The notes: generated by a model not told the origin, from the letters alone. Shown: positions 25,189 to 32,956, counted from the stretch's first letter. The stretch is DNA of 64,000 bases from Peptococcaceae bacterium UBA7702 (GCA_002482535.1 DLGE01000001.1:248001-312000); one strand, 5' to 3'. Program-made: numbers and translations.

Positions 25189-25968
25189 ATGATGGGAAGA
25201 GGCAAGAGACGGCGCAAGAAAAAAGCGTTGCCCCTGTTTGTGCTTGTGTTGGCGCTGCTTTTAAGCGCCTTTGTCATTTACCGGCTGGTGACGGTGGAGC
25301 GCATCTATTATAGTCCCTATACGGGTTTATCCTATACCACAACCGCCCCGGTGAAAGCGGTGGGCATCGACGTTTCCCAGCATCAGGGCGAAATTGACTG
25401 GCAAGCGGTGCAGGACGACGGCATTGAATTCGCTTTTATCCGCGCCGCTTACCGCGGTACCAGCGTGGGATCCCTTGCCGTTGACACGAGGTTTTCCGCA
25501 AACATAGAGGAAGCCCAAGCCGCCGGGATCAAAGTCGGTGTTTATATCTTTTCCCAGGCGATCACCACCCAGGAAGCGGAAGAAGAAGCCGCCTTTTTGA
25601 TTTCCCTGATTTCTGCCTACGACCTTGATTTGCCTCTGGTGCTGGACTATGAGTTTGACCAGAGCCATACCGGACGTTTGGCCGCGGCGGAACTCAGCAA
25701 AGAGGAAAAGACCGGCATCGTGCTGGCCTTTTGTGAATACGTGACAGAACAGGGCTATTCCCCAATGATTTACGGCAACGCCCATATGCTGAAAGAGTTT
25801 CTCCAAACAGAGGAAATTGAGAAAAAAGCGGCGATTTGGTACGCCAATTATAATGATACGGTGCTCACGGAATCCTATGCCTTATGGCAATATACGGAGA
25901 GCGGCACCGTGGCCGGGATCTCCGGCAATGTGGACTGTGATTTTGCTTTTGTGACGCTGCGCCCCTAA
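25189..25968 (+). CDS. Membrane-anchored GH25 muramidase-like protein
   Basis: 259 aa. A very basic N-terminus (RGKRRRKKK) and one hydrophobic helix (about residues 14-33) anchor it as a signal-anchor protein. The rest is a GH25 domain closely similar to the upstream protein (GIDVSQHQGEIDW, GVYIFSQAITTQEAEEEA, VLDYEF, ALWQYTESG), so the two arose by duplication. It lacks the SLH repeats. Both ATG 25189 and 25192 are possible after GGAAACG. Confidence 0.88.
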   Translation: MMGRGKRRRKKKALPLFVLVLALLLSAFVIYRLVTVERIYYSPYTGLSYTTTAPVKAVGIDVSQHQGEIDWQAVQDDGIEFAFIRAAYRGTSVGSLAVDTRFSANIEEAQAAGIKVGVYIFSQAITTQEAEEEAAFLISLISAYDLDLPLVLDYEFDQSHTGRLAAAELSKEEKTGIVLAFCEYVTEQGYSPMIYGNAHMLKEFLQTEEIEKKAAIWYANYNDTVLTESYALWQYTESGTVAGISGNVDCDFAFVTLRP

Positions 25969-25983
25969 AGCCTCTGTTTTTTC

Positions 25984-26012
25984 TTGACAAAGGGCGCAAA
26001 GCGTGTTAAACT
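25984..26012 (+). promoter_or_regulatory. Promoter of ylxM-ffh
   Basis: TTGACA (25984-25989), 17 bp, TAAACT (26007-26012), 33 bp before the ylxM start. Confidence 0.7.
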
Positions 26013-26044
26013 GTGTAAAGTATTTTTCCTTGACAGGTGATCTT

Positions 26045-26386
26045 ATGGATGAAATCGGCAGAAAAGCCTTGCTTTTTGATTTTTACGGCCCTTTGCTCAC
26101 GGAAAAACAGCGGCAGATTTACGATTACGCTGTTGGTGAGGATATGAGCCTCGGCGAGATCGCCGAAGCTACCAACGTCAGCCGTCAGGCCGTCCACGAC
26201 ATGGTGCGGCGCACCGCCGGGATCTTGGAAGCCTACGAGGAAAAGCTCGGCCTTGCCCAGAAGTTCATGGATATGGAAACCCACTTGAGCAGAATTCGCC
26301 TGCTGGTGACGGAAGAAGCTACAGAGGAACATTACAGGAAGATCGCCAAGGAAATCGAAGCGATCGACATGATTGAAAGAAAATAG
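26045..26386 (+). CDS. ylxM: YlxM/p13-type SRP-associated helix-turn-helix protein
   Basis: 113 aa from ATG 26045; the open frame extends upstream into the promoter. The sigma-70 region 4-like helix-turn-helix is seen in YDYAVGEDMSLGEIAEATNVSRQAVHD (about residues 26-52). YlxM is encoded before ffh in many Firmicutes and stimulates the GTPase of the signal recognition particle in streptococci. It ends in UAG and is separated from ffh by 10 bp. Confidence 0.9.
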   Translation: MDEIGRKALLFDFYGPLLTEKQRQIYDYAVGEDMSLGEIAEATNVSRQAVHDMVRRTAGILEAYEEKLGLAQKFMDMETHLSRIRLLVTEEATEEHYRKIAKEIEAIDMIERK

Positions 26387-26396
26387 AGGAAAAGCA

Positions 26397-27749
26397 ATGG
26401 CTGTTTTTGGCTCTCTCGCCACAAAACTTCAAGAGACCTTCCGCAAACTGCGAGGCAAAGGCAAGTTGTCCGAAAGCGACATCAACGAAGCCATGCGTGA
26501 AATTCGCCTGGCCTTGCTGGAAGCCGACGTCAATTTTAAAGTTGTAAAAGGATTTATTTCCGCGGTAAAGGAGCGGGCTCTCGGCGTTGAGGTGTTGGAA
26601 AGTTTGACCCCCGGTCAACAGGTGGTCAAAATCGTCAACGATGAGCTGGTGGCACTGCTGGGTTCTACGGAAAGTAAAATTAAAATCGCGCCGAAGCCGC
26701 CGACGGTGATCATGCTCTGCGGCCTCCAGGGCGCGGGGAAAACCACTACCGTGGGTAAGCTCGGTCTTTATTTTAAAGGCCAGGGCAGAAGGCCGCTTTT
26801 GGCCGCCTGCGACTTGCAGCGTCCCGCCGCCATCAAACAGTTGCAGGTGGTCGGCGACAGCATTGGTCTGCCGGTCTTTGCCAAATCTGTGGATTCTACG
26901 CCTTTGGCCGTGGCCAAAGAAGGGCTGGCCCAGGCGAAGCAAAACGGCAACGATATTCTGATTGTCGATACTGCCGGCCGTCTTCATATTGATGAGAACC
27001 TCATGGATGAGCTGCGGCAGATGAAAGCAGCCCTCAATCCCGATGAGATTCTCCTCGTCGTTGACGCCATGACCGGTCAGGACGCGGTAAACGTAGCCCA
27101 GTCCTTCCACGAAAGTCTCGATATTACCGGTTTGATCATGACCAAACTGGACGGTGACGCCAGAGGCGGCGCCGCCTTATCGGTGAAAAGCGTCACTGGC
27201 TGCCCCATTAAATTTGTGGGGATGGGCGAAAAGAGCGACGCTTTGGAGGTCTTTTATCCGGAACGCATGGCCTCCCGTATTCTCGGCATGGGCGATATGC
27301 TGACCCTGATTGAAAAAGCCCAAAGCGCTTACGACGAAAAACAGACCAAGGCCATGGAAGAGCGGCTCATGAAAGCCGAATTTACTTTGGAAGATTTCTA
27401 CGAACAGATGCAGGGCATGAAAAAGATGGGTTCCATGCAGGATCTTATCAATATGCTTCCCGGGGTCGGCGTCAACAAAGCCCTGAAAAACGCCACCATC
27501 GACGAAACGCTGATGAAAAAAACAGAGGCAATCATCCAGAGTATGACGCCCCAGGAACGTCGCAGCAACAGCATTTTAAACGGCAGCCGTAAAAAACGCA
27601 TCGCCGCCGGCAGCGGCACCACGGTGCAGGATATCAATAAGCTCTTAAAACAATTTGAGCAAACGAAAAAAATGATGAAGCAGCTTGGCGGTATGGCCAA
27701 GGGCAAAAAAGGGAACCTGAATTTGCCCGGCGGCTTCCCCGGTTTTTAA
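26397..27749 (+). CDS. ffh: Signal recognition particle protein Ffh (SRP54)
   Basis: 450 aa from ATG 26397 with GAGGAAA. The N domain is followed by the G domain (GLQGAGKTTT, DTAGRLHID, TKLDGDARGG) and a methionine-rich M domain (about 300-435; MQGMKKMGSMQDL, SMTPQERR) that binds 4.5S RNA and signal peptides. With FtsY it targets nascent membrane proteins. The C-terminal Gly-rich tail is normal. Confidence 0.97.
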   Translation: MAVFGSLATKLQETFRKLRGKGKLSESDINEAMREIRLALLEADVNFKVVKGFISAVKERALGVEVLESLTPGQQVVKIVNDELVALLGSTESKIKIAPKPPTVIMLCGLQGAGKTTTVGKLGLYFKGQGRRPLLAACDLQRPAAIKQLQVVGDSIGLPVFAKSVDSTPLAVAKEGLAQAKQNGNDILIVDTAGRLHIDENLMDELRQMKAALNPDEILLVVDAMTGQDAVNVAQSFHESLDITGLIMTKLDGDARGGAALSVKSVTGCPIKFVGMGEKSDALEVFYPERMASRILGMGDMLTLIEKAQSAYDEKQTKAMEERLMKAEFTLEDFYEQMQGMKKMGSMQDLINMLPGVGVNKALKNATIDETLMKKTEAIIQSMTPQERRSNSILNGSRKKRIAAGSGTTVQDINKLLKQFEQTKKMMKQLGGMAKGKKGNLNLPGGFPGF

Positions 27750-27752
27750 TCA

Positions 27753-27803
27753 GGCCGTCGACCAAGTCTGGTACGCGGCGAACCCTTTGTCCTACGACAG
27801 CTT
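27753..27803. repeat. Dispersed intergenic repeat, copy A
   Basis: About 51 bp between ffh and rpsP that match 28461-28511 at 45 of 51 positions, with the common core GTACGCGGCGAACCCTT or GATACGCGGCGAACCCTT. No open frame or transposase accompanies it. Confidence 0.7.
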
Positions 27804-27881
27804 TTGTATACCGTTAGGTTTTTAATGAGAAATATCTCTTAAAATAATTTATATTATATGTACCATTGGAGGAAAATAAGT

Positions 27882-28124
27882 ATGGCAACAAAAATCAGAT
27901 TGAAGAGAATGGGCAGTAAAAAAGCGCCTTTTTACAGAGTCGTCGTTTGCGATTCCCGCTATCCCAGAGACGGGCGCTTCATTGAAATTCTCGGTTACTA
28001 CAACCCCCTGACGGATCCCGCGGAAATCAGAATCAACGAAGACCGCGCGAAACAGTGGTTGGCCGACGGCGCCCAAGCCAGCGACACCGCGAAGAGTGTT
28101 TTGAAAAAAGCAGGCATCAAATAA
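27882..28124 (+). CDS. rpsP: 30S ribosomal protein S16
   Basis: 80 aa from ATG 27882 with GGAGG at 27868-27872. The N-terminal KIRLKRMGSKKAPFYRVVV block and GYYNPLT are diagnostic of bS16. It sits in the conserved order ffh-rpsP-khpA-rimM-trmD-rplS. Confidence 0.97.
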   Translation: MATKIRLKRMGSKKAPFYRVVVCDSRYPRDGRFIEILGYYNPLTDPAEIRINEDRAKQWLADGAQASDTAKSVLKKAGIK

Positions 28125-28132
28125 GAGGTGTT

Positions 28133-28363
28133 ATGATGAAAGACTTAATCGAATACATCGCCCGTTCCCTGGTGACCAATCCCGAAGCGGTGAAGGTCAC
28201 GGAATCGAAAAACGACCGCACCACGATTTTGGAATTGAGCGTCGCCCCGGAAGATATGGGCAAAGTCATCGGCAAACAAGGCCGCATCGCCCGTTCCATT
28301 CGTACGGTCTTAAAGGCATACGCCACAAAGAACAAAGAAAAGGCCTCTTTGGACATCGTCTGA
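28133..28363 (+). CDS. khpA: KH-domain RNA-binding protein KhpA (YlqC)
   Basis: 76 aa from ATG 28133 (ATG 28136 also possible) with AGAGGTG. A single type II KH domain with the GxxG loop GKQG (VIGKQGRIARSIR). KhpA forms a global RNA chaperone with KhpB/Jag in Firmicutes and affects cell division. Its place between rpsP and rimM is the usual one. Confidence 0.93.
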   Translation: MMKDLIEYIARSLVTNPEAVKVTESKNDRTTILELSVAPEDMGKVIGKQGRIARSIRTVLKAYATKNKEKASLDIV

Positions 28364-28401
28364 TGTAGACGCCGCCCAAGGGCAGGCCACAGGTTTTGGT
28401 G

Positions 28402-28455
28402 AAAATGTGAGTCGCTTCCGTGCTTTTTTTGTATCCGGCGCGCCTCACATTTTTC
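28402..28455 (+). terminator. Terminator after rpsP-khpA
   Basis: The 10-bp inverted repeat AAAATGTGAG / CTCACATTTT (28402-28411 with 28444-28453) runs into TTTTT. The loop is long (32 nt) and contains its own T-run. Confidence 0.55.
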
Positions 28456-28460
28456 CCTGA

Positions 28461-28546
28461 GGCCGTCGACAAAGTCTGATACGCGGCGAACCCTTCGGCC
28501 CACGAGAGCTTGAGTACTATTTTGTACACGGCGCAGCCGCAGGCCA
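28461..28546. repeat. Dispersed intergenic repeat, copy B, plus a second shared motif
   Basis: 28461-28511 repeats 27753-27803. Just after it, 28530-28546 (GGCGCAGCCGCAGGCCA) recurs with one change at 56603-56619. Together with the terminator these occupy the 322-bp gap before rimM, which has no other gene. Confidence 0.65.
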
Positions 28547-28646
28547 AAGCGTTCACCGCGTCTAAGCCTTTCTCGCCAGCCTGCCATTTTGTAGTCCAAA
28601 ATTTGCTTTAATTCTTTTTTACAACGTTACTCATTTTATTTTTTCA

Positions 28647-28668
28647 GCAAGAGCAAAACCGCTCTTGC
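28647..28668 (+). promoter_or_regulatory. Hairpin at the rimM start
   Basis: A perfect 8-bp stem GCAAGAGC / GCTCTTGC with a 6-nt loop ends 17 bp before ATG 28686, where a Shine-Dalgarno would be expected. It lacks a downstream T-run, so it may affect initiation or RNA stability rather than act as a terminator. Confidence 0.45.
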
Positions 28669-28685
28669 CTGTTTATCTTAACGAC

Positions 28686-29207
28686 ATGAAAATTACCACC
28701 GGCATCATTTTATCCGCCCACGGCATCAAAGGGGAGGTCAAGGTAAAACCGGAAACCGACCATCCCGGCCGTTTTAAAAAGGGCAACACGTTTTATCTTG
28801 AAAAAGAAAAGCGCGATACGACGCTGACATCCGTCAGAGACATCAACGACGGTCTTTTGATCTTGGGCCTCAGCGGCATCGACGACCGGGACCGGGCGGA
28901 GCGCCTCAGAGGGTCTCTTTTGCAGATCGAAGCGGAAGATGTATTACCCCTGCCCCCCGACGCCTACTATTTCTTTCAGTTGAAAGGGATGGAAGTAGCG
29001 GAAGAGGACGGCACGCCTTTGGGCGTCATTGTCGATTTGGTGACCAGCGGCGCCAACGACGTTTACCGCATCGACTGTAAAAACGGCGACTATATGCTGA
29101 TCCCCGCTTTAAAGCAAGTGATCAGAGAGGTTGACCTAAGCCGTAAAAAAATGACCGTGCGGCTTTTGCCCGGTCTCAAAGAGGCGTGTACCTATCATGA
29201 AAATTAA
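28686..29207 (+). CDS. rimM: Ribosome maturation factor RimM
   Basis: 173 aa from ATG 28686, chosen because family members begin MKITTGIILSAHGIKGEVKV-like; a TTG at 28665 is in frame but lies in the hairpin. Neither start has a clear Shine-Dalgarno, which is unusual in this window. The RimM N-terminal beta-barrel and C-terminal PRC-barrel (YYFFQLKGMEV, GANDVYRI, IPALKQVI) are complete. It binds S19 and aids assembly of the 30S head. Its end overlaps trmD by 11 bp. Confidence 0.93.
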   Translation: MKITTGIILSAHGIKGEVKVKPETDHPGRFKKGNTFYLEKEKRDTTLTSVRDINDGLLILGLSGIDDRDRAERLRGSLLQIEAEDVLPLPPDAYYFFQLKGMEVAEEDGTPLGVIVDLVTSGANDVYRIDCKNGDYMLIPALKQVIREVDLSRKKMTVRLLPGLKEACTYHEN

Positions 29208-30501
29208 GATCTTTAGCCTGTTTCCGGCGATGTTCGCGCCCCTGCAAGAGAGCATCATGAAACGGGCCCAAGATAAGAAAATCGCGGAAATTTCCGTGAC
29301 CAATATTAGAGATTACGCCGCAGATCCCCATTTTGCCGACGATCTTGTCTACGGCGGCGGCGCCGGTATGGTGATGAAGCCGGAGCCGGTGATGAACGCT
29401 TTGAGGAGTGAAGGCTGGCGAAAAGGGGATAAGGTCATTGTCACCTCCCCGGCGGGAAAACCCTTTCACCAGCGAGAAGCCCTCCGCCTTGCCAAGGAAG
29501 AGCGCCTTTTCATCGTGGCCGGGCATTACGAGGGCTTGGATCAGCGGGTTGTGGAAATGACCGGGGCCGAAGAAATCAGCATCGGCGACTACGTGTTGAC
29601 CGGCGGCGAACTGCCGGCCATGGTGATCACCGACGCCATCGTCCGTCTTTTAACAGGGGTTCTCGGCGACAGCGCCTCTTTGGAGCAGGAGAGCTTCACC
29701 GAAGGCTTGTTGGAATATCCCCAGTATACCAGGCCCAGAATCTATGAGGGCTTTGCCGTGCCGGAGGTGCTTTTTTGCGGCGACCATAAAGTGATTGAGG
29801 CCTGGCGTCGCCGGCAGAGCATCAAAAAGACGGCGGCAAACCGTCCCGATCTTTTGGCAAAACTGCCCTTAAGCGGTGAGGACAAGGGAGTTTTGGAACA
29901 GCATCGGAATATGCACAAAGAGAAGCTTGCTTTGTATCTCGCTCTTGTTCATTATCCTGTTCTTGATCCCAAAGGCCGCACCATCGCCACTTCCGTGACG
30001 AATCTCGATATCCATGATATTGCCCGTTTGGCGAGAACTTACGGAGCCAAAGGTTACTATATCGTACAACCCGGAGAAGAGCAGAAAGCCTTGACGGAAA
30101 GTCTGATCGCCTATTGGACGGTGGGTCACGGCGGGAAAATCAACCCGGACCGCAGGGAAGCGCTTTCCCGCGTCGCGGTGGTGGATTCCCTGAGCGACGC
30201 CGTTGCCGCCATTGCCGCGGCGGAGAAGAATGCTCCTTATACCGTGGGTACCTCGGCGAAGATCCGCAAAAACATCGTATCCTACGCCGAACTCAAAAAT
30301 ACCATGGAACAGGAAGAAAAACCATTCCTGCTGATTTTCGGCACCGGCCACGGTCTTACCGAGGAAACCCTCGACGCCATGGACTATGTTTTAAAGCCCA
30401 TTGAAGGCAGGGGAGATTACAATCATCTTGCGGTGCGTAGCGCCGTCTCCATCATCCTTGACCGCCTGCTGGAAGAGGCGGCGGAGCTTGGCGAAAATTA
30501 G
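29197..30501 (+). CDS. trmD: tRNA (guanine-N1)-methyltransferase TrmD fused to a second SPOUT-type domain
   Basis: 434 aa, against about 240-250 for ordinary TrmD. Residues 1 to about 235 are a full TrmD: YGGGAGMVMKPEP, GHYEGLDQRV, the trefoil-knot SAM site TGGELPAMVITDA, and EYPQYTRP; it makes m1G37 in tRNA. Residues about 240-430 form an extra domain (LALVHYPVLDPKGR, TSVTNLDIHDIARLARTYG, GTGHGLTEE, HLAVRSAVSIILDRL) of the RNA methyltransferase group encoded as a separate neighbour of trmD in some bacteria. It also looks like a SPOUT fold. No internal ribosome-binding site precedes the second domain, so a single chain is expected. The target of the second domain is unknown. Confidence 0.92.
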   Translation: MKIKIFSLFPAMFAPLQESIMKRAQDKKIAEISVTNIRDYAADPHFADDLVYGGGAGMVMKPEPVMNALRSEGWRKGDKVIVTSPAGKPFHQREALRLAKEERLFIVAGHYEGLDQRVVEMTGAEEISIGDYVLTGGELPAMVITDAIVRLLTGVLGDSASLEQESFTEGLLEYPQYTRPRIYEGFAVPEVLFCGDHKVIEAWRRRQSIKKTAANRPDLLAKLPLSGEDKGVLEQHRNMHKEKLALYLALVHYPVLDPKGRTIATSVTNLDIHDIARLARTYGAKGYYIVQPGEEQKALTESLIAYWTVGHGGKINPDRREALSRVAVVDSLSDAVAAIAAAEKNAPYTVGTSAKIRKNIVSYAELKNTMEQEEKPFLLIFGTGHGLTEETLDAMDYVLKPIEGRGDYNHLAVRSAVSIILDRLLEEAAELGEN

Positions 30502-30511
30502 GAAATAGTAC

Positions 30512-30540
30512 TTGCCTTTTCGGTTTTAATGTGGTAAAAT
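30512..30540 (+). promoter_or_regulatory. Promoter of rplS
   Basis: TTGCCT (30512-30517), 17 bp, TAAAAT (30535-30540). The leader to ATG 30621 is about 75 nt and might fold, as L19 leaders do in Firmicutes, but I could not assign a known leader class. Confidence 0.65.
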
Positions 30541-30620
30541 ATGAAAGCATTGTGTATTGCGATGGTCCTCTGGCGGCAAGATAACGCGTATGAACATCGG
30601 CGAATGAGAGGAGAAACCAA

Positions 30621-30965
30621 ATGAATTTAGTAGATTTCGTAGAACAGCCTTATTTAAGAGAAAATATCCCTCCCTTCCGTGTGGGGGATACCGTTAAGGT
30701 TCATGTAAAGATCAAAGAAGGCGAAAAAGAACGTATCCAGGTTTATGAAGGCGTCGTCATCGCCAGAAAAGGTAAGGGCGCCACGGAAACCTTTACCGTA
30801 CGCCGTGTTTCCTATAATGTCGGCGTGGAAAGAACCTTCCCCGTCCATTCTCCCAAACTGGAAAAAATCGAAATTTCCCGTCGCGGGAAAGTCCGCCGGG
30901 CCAAATTGTACTATCTTCGTGAACGTACCGGGAAAGCGGCCCGCATCAAGGAATTACGCAAATAG
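30621..30965 (+). CDS. rplS: 50S ribosomal protein L19
   Basis: 114 aa with GAGAGGAG upstream. bL19 signatures: PPFRVGDTVKVHVKIKEG, RIQVYEGVVIARKG, FTVRRVSYNVGVERTFP. It sits at the subunit interface. The gene ends in two consecutive UAG codons, then a strong terminator. Confidence 0.97.
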   Translation: MNLVDFVEQPYLRENIPPFRVGDTVKVHVKIKEGEKERIQVYEGVVIARKGKGATETFTVRRVSYNVGVERTFPVHSPKLEKIEISRRGKVRRAKLYYLRERTGKAARIKELRK

Positions 30966-30972
30966 TAGCTTG

Positions 30973-31000
30973 AAAAAGAGACTTTCGGGTCTCTTTTTTT
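30973..31000 (+). terminator. Terminator after rplS
   Basis: The stem AAAAGAGAC / GTCTCTTTT (30974-30982 with 30989-30997) with a TTTCGG loop is followed directly by a T-tract to 31000. Confidence 0.9.
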
Positions 31001-31029
31001 GTTATTCGCACCAGAGAAGGAGAAAAAAT

Positions 31030-31875
31030 ATGACGGTGATCAACTGGTTTCCCGGTCATATGGCCAAGGCCGGTAAACAAGTCAAAGAACAGGCGTCCCT
31101 CTGCGATCTGATTTTGGAAATCGCCGACGCCCGGGTACCGGCAAGCTCCCGAAATCCGCAATTAAAACAGTATATCGGTAAAAAACCGACGATTCTTGTG
31201 TTGAACAAAGCCGATTTGACGGAAAAATATGAGCAGGAAAAGTGGCTGAATCATTTTAAAATTAAAAAGCAGGATGCTGTTTTTGTCGCCGCCCGGCATA
31301 AACTCGGTTTTAAGGAACTGAATCAATACCTTGACCGGGAAATCGGCAAGCTCCACGCATATCTCATTGATCGCGGTCGCCGCCCCCGGCCCTTGCGCAT
31401 CATGATGGTGGGGATCCCCAATACGGGGAAAAGCGCCCTTTTAAACGTGATGGCCGGCTCCAATAAGGTGAAAACCGGCAACAAACCGGGGCTGACCCGG
31501 TCGGTGCAGTGGGTGCGCAGCGCGGAGAATTTAGAACTGCTGGATTCCCCCGGTATCCTCTGGCCGAAGCTAAACGATCAGGAAGCCGCCATGCGTTTGG
31601 CCGTTGTCGGCTCCATCAGCAAAGACGCCTGTCCTGAAGTGGAATGCGGCTGGTACTTATTGAACTGGCTGATGGAACACCGTCCCCAAGTTTTTGCGGA
31701 GCGCTACCGTATCGAAGCACTGCCGGAATATGCCGAGGAACTCCTAAACGAGGTGGCCCGCAGCCGGGGCATGGTGCGGAAGGGCGGTATCCGAGAGGAA
31801 GAAACCTATATCATGTTGTTAAAGGAATACCGGGACGGAAAACTCGGAAAATTTATGTTGGAGCTGCCGGAATGA
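31030..31875 (+). CDS. rbgA: Ribosome biogenesis GTPase RbgA (YlqF)
   Basis: 281 aa from ATG 31030 after GAAGGAG; the longer open frame back to 30745 is a shadow of rplS. The GTPase motifs are circularly permuted: NKADL (G4) comes before GIPNTGKS (G1) and DSPGILWP (G3). The N-terminus INWFPGHMAKA is typical. It acts late in 50S subunit assembly. Its stop overlaps the rnhB start (ATGA). Confidence 0.95.
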   Translation: MTVINWFPGHMAKAGKQVKEQASLCDLILEIADARVPASSRNPQLKQYIGKKPTILVLNKADLTEKYEQEKWLNHFKIKKQDAVFVAARHKLGFKELNQYLDREIGKLHAYLIDRGRRPRPLRIMMVGIPNTGKSALLNVMAGSNKVKTGNKPGLTRSVQWVRSAENLELLDSPGILWPKLNDQEAAMRLAVVGSISKDACPEVECGWYLLNWLMEHRPQVFAERYRIEALPEYAEELLNEVARSRGMVRKGGIREEETYIMLLKEYRDGKLGKFMLELPE

Positions 31876-32495
31876 TCGATGCAGCGGAAGAAGCGCGGCT
31901 TTATGCCATGTACCGCTTTGAACAGGAATATTATGATCAGGGCTATACCCGCGTCGCCGGCTGCGACGAAGCGGGCCGGGGTCCCTTGGCAGGGCCGGTG
32001 GTGGCCGCTGCGGTGATCCTGCCCCCTTGCTGTGTACTGGAGACTTTGAATGATTCCAAAAAGCTGACGGAAAAGAAACGCTTGCGCCTGGAAACAGAAA
32101 TCAAAGAAAAAGCCGTGGCCTGGGCCGTCGCCCGGGTGGAACATGACGAAATCGACGAGATCAATATTTTGGAAGCGTCCCTAAAGGCCATGAAAAGCGC
32201 TTTGTTGGCCCTCTCGCAAACCGCCGAAGCCGTCTTGATCGACGGTCCCTTCGGCCTGCGTCAAGCAGAAATTCCTCAGCTTGCCATCAAGAAGGGGGAT
32301 GCTCTCTCCGCCTCCATTGCCGCTGCCAGCATCTTGGCGAAGAACGAGCGGGACCGGATCATGATATCCTACCACCAGCTTTATCCGGTTTACGGTTTTC
32401 AAAAACACAAGGGGTATCCCACCGCCTTCCATCGGGAGATGATCAAAGCGTATGGGTATTCGCCAATTCACAGAAGGACCTTCAAGGTGAAATAG
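31872..32495 (+). CDS. rnhB: Ribonuclease HII
   Basis: 207 aa from ATG 31872. The catalytic acidic residues are in CDEAGRGPLAGP, DSKKLTEKKR and DALSASIAAAS. It removes ribonucleotides from DNA and RNA of RNA-DNA hybrids. The stop is UAG and the next base begins the yraN ATG in the same frame, so UAG readthrough would join RNase HII to YraN. The normal length argues that UAG is the real end. Confidence 0.96.
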   Translation: MIDAAEEARLYAMYRFEQEYYDQGYTRVAGCDEAGRGPLAGPVVAAAVILPPCCVLETLNDSKKLTEKKRLRLETEIKEKAVAWAVARVEHDEIDEINILEASLKAMKSALLALSQTAEAVLIDGPFGLRQAEIPQLAIKKGDALSASIAAASILAKNERDRIMISYHQLYPVYGFQKHKGYPTAFHREMIKAYGYSPIHRRTFKVK

Positions 32496-32861
32496 ATGAC
32501 CATGAAACGAAAAACCACGGGATTTTACGGGGAAGACATCGCCGCCCGGGCCCTGGAAAAACGGGGCTACCGTCTTTTGGTGAAAAATTACTGCATCCGC
32601 GGCGGCGAAATTGATCTGATTATGACCAAGGGCAAAGAGCTTATTTTCGTGGAAGTGAAGGCCCGACGCAACGACTGTTTTGGCACGCCCTTGGAGAGTA
32701 TCACCCCACAGAAAAAAAATCGCATGGTGCGGGCGGCCAAAGTTTTTCTCTGCGGCAAAGAAGGGCAAGATTACGACGTTCGCTTTTTCGCCGTGGCGGT
32801 TTACCTCGATGAAAACGACAATGTCGAAAAGACGGAAATTTGCGAAGATATCTTAATATAG
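32496..32861 (+). CDS. yraN: UPF0102 family protein YraN (endonuclease-like fold)
   Basis: 121 aa. The family has a restriction-endonuclease-like fold; the core here is GEDIAARALEKRGYRLL, GGEIDLI and FVEVKARR, i.e. the E-x-D...E-x-K pattern. It is usually beside rnhB and the comM ATPase gene and is thought to act in DNA recombination or repair, but this is not proven. The start directly abuts the rnhB UAG stop. It ends in UAG as well. Confidence 0.92.
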   Translation: MTMKRKTTGFYGEDIAARALEKRGYRLLVKNYCIRGGEIDLIMTKGKELIFVEVKARRNDCFGTPLESITPQKKNRMVRAAKVFLCGKEGQDYDVRFFAVAVYLDENDNVEKTEICEDILI

Positions 32862-32880
32862 AAACGATTTACCGGAAGCG

Positions 32881-32896
32881 ATTGTAAAACTACAAT
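32881..32896. promoter_or_regulatory. Palindrome ATTGTA-N4-TACAAT upstream of comM
   Basis: A perfect 6+6 inverted repeat 9 bp before the comM promoter -35. The same dyad with a different 4-bp centre occurs upstream of rpsB (45676-45691). Candidate operator; no regulator is identified. Confidence 0.45.
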
Positions 32897-32905
32897 ATAT
32901 ATGTA

Positions 32906-32933
32906 TTGACATTCGCTTCTTTTAATTTATAAT
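32906..32933 (+). promoter_or_regulatory. Sigma-A promoter of comM
   Basis: TTGACA (32906-32911), 16 bp, TATAAT (32928-32933). Confidence 0.75.
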
Positions 32934-32956
32934 GTAACTTAGGAATTTATTGGGAG

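Noticed and set aside
30745..31029. Long N-terminal extension of RbgA
   Set aside because: It overlaps rplS out of frame and its terminator; the family start is ATG 31030.
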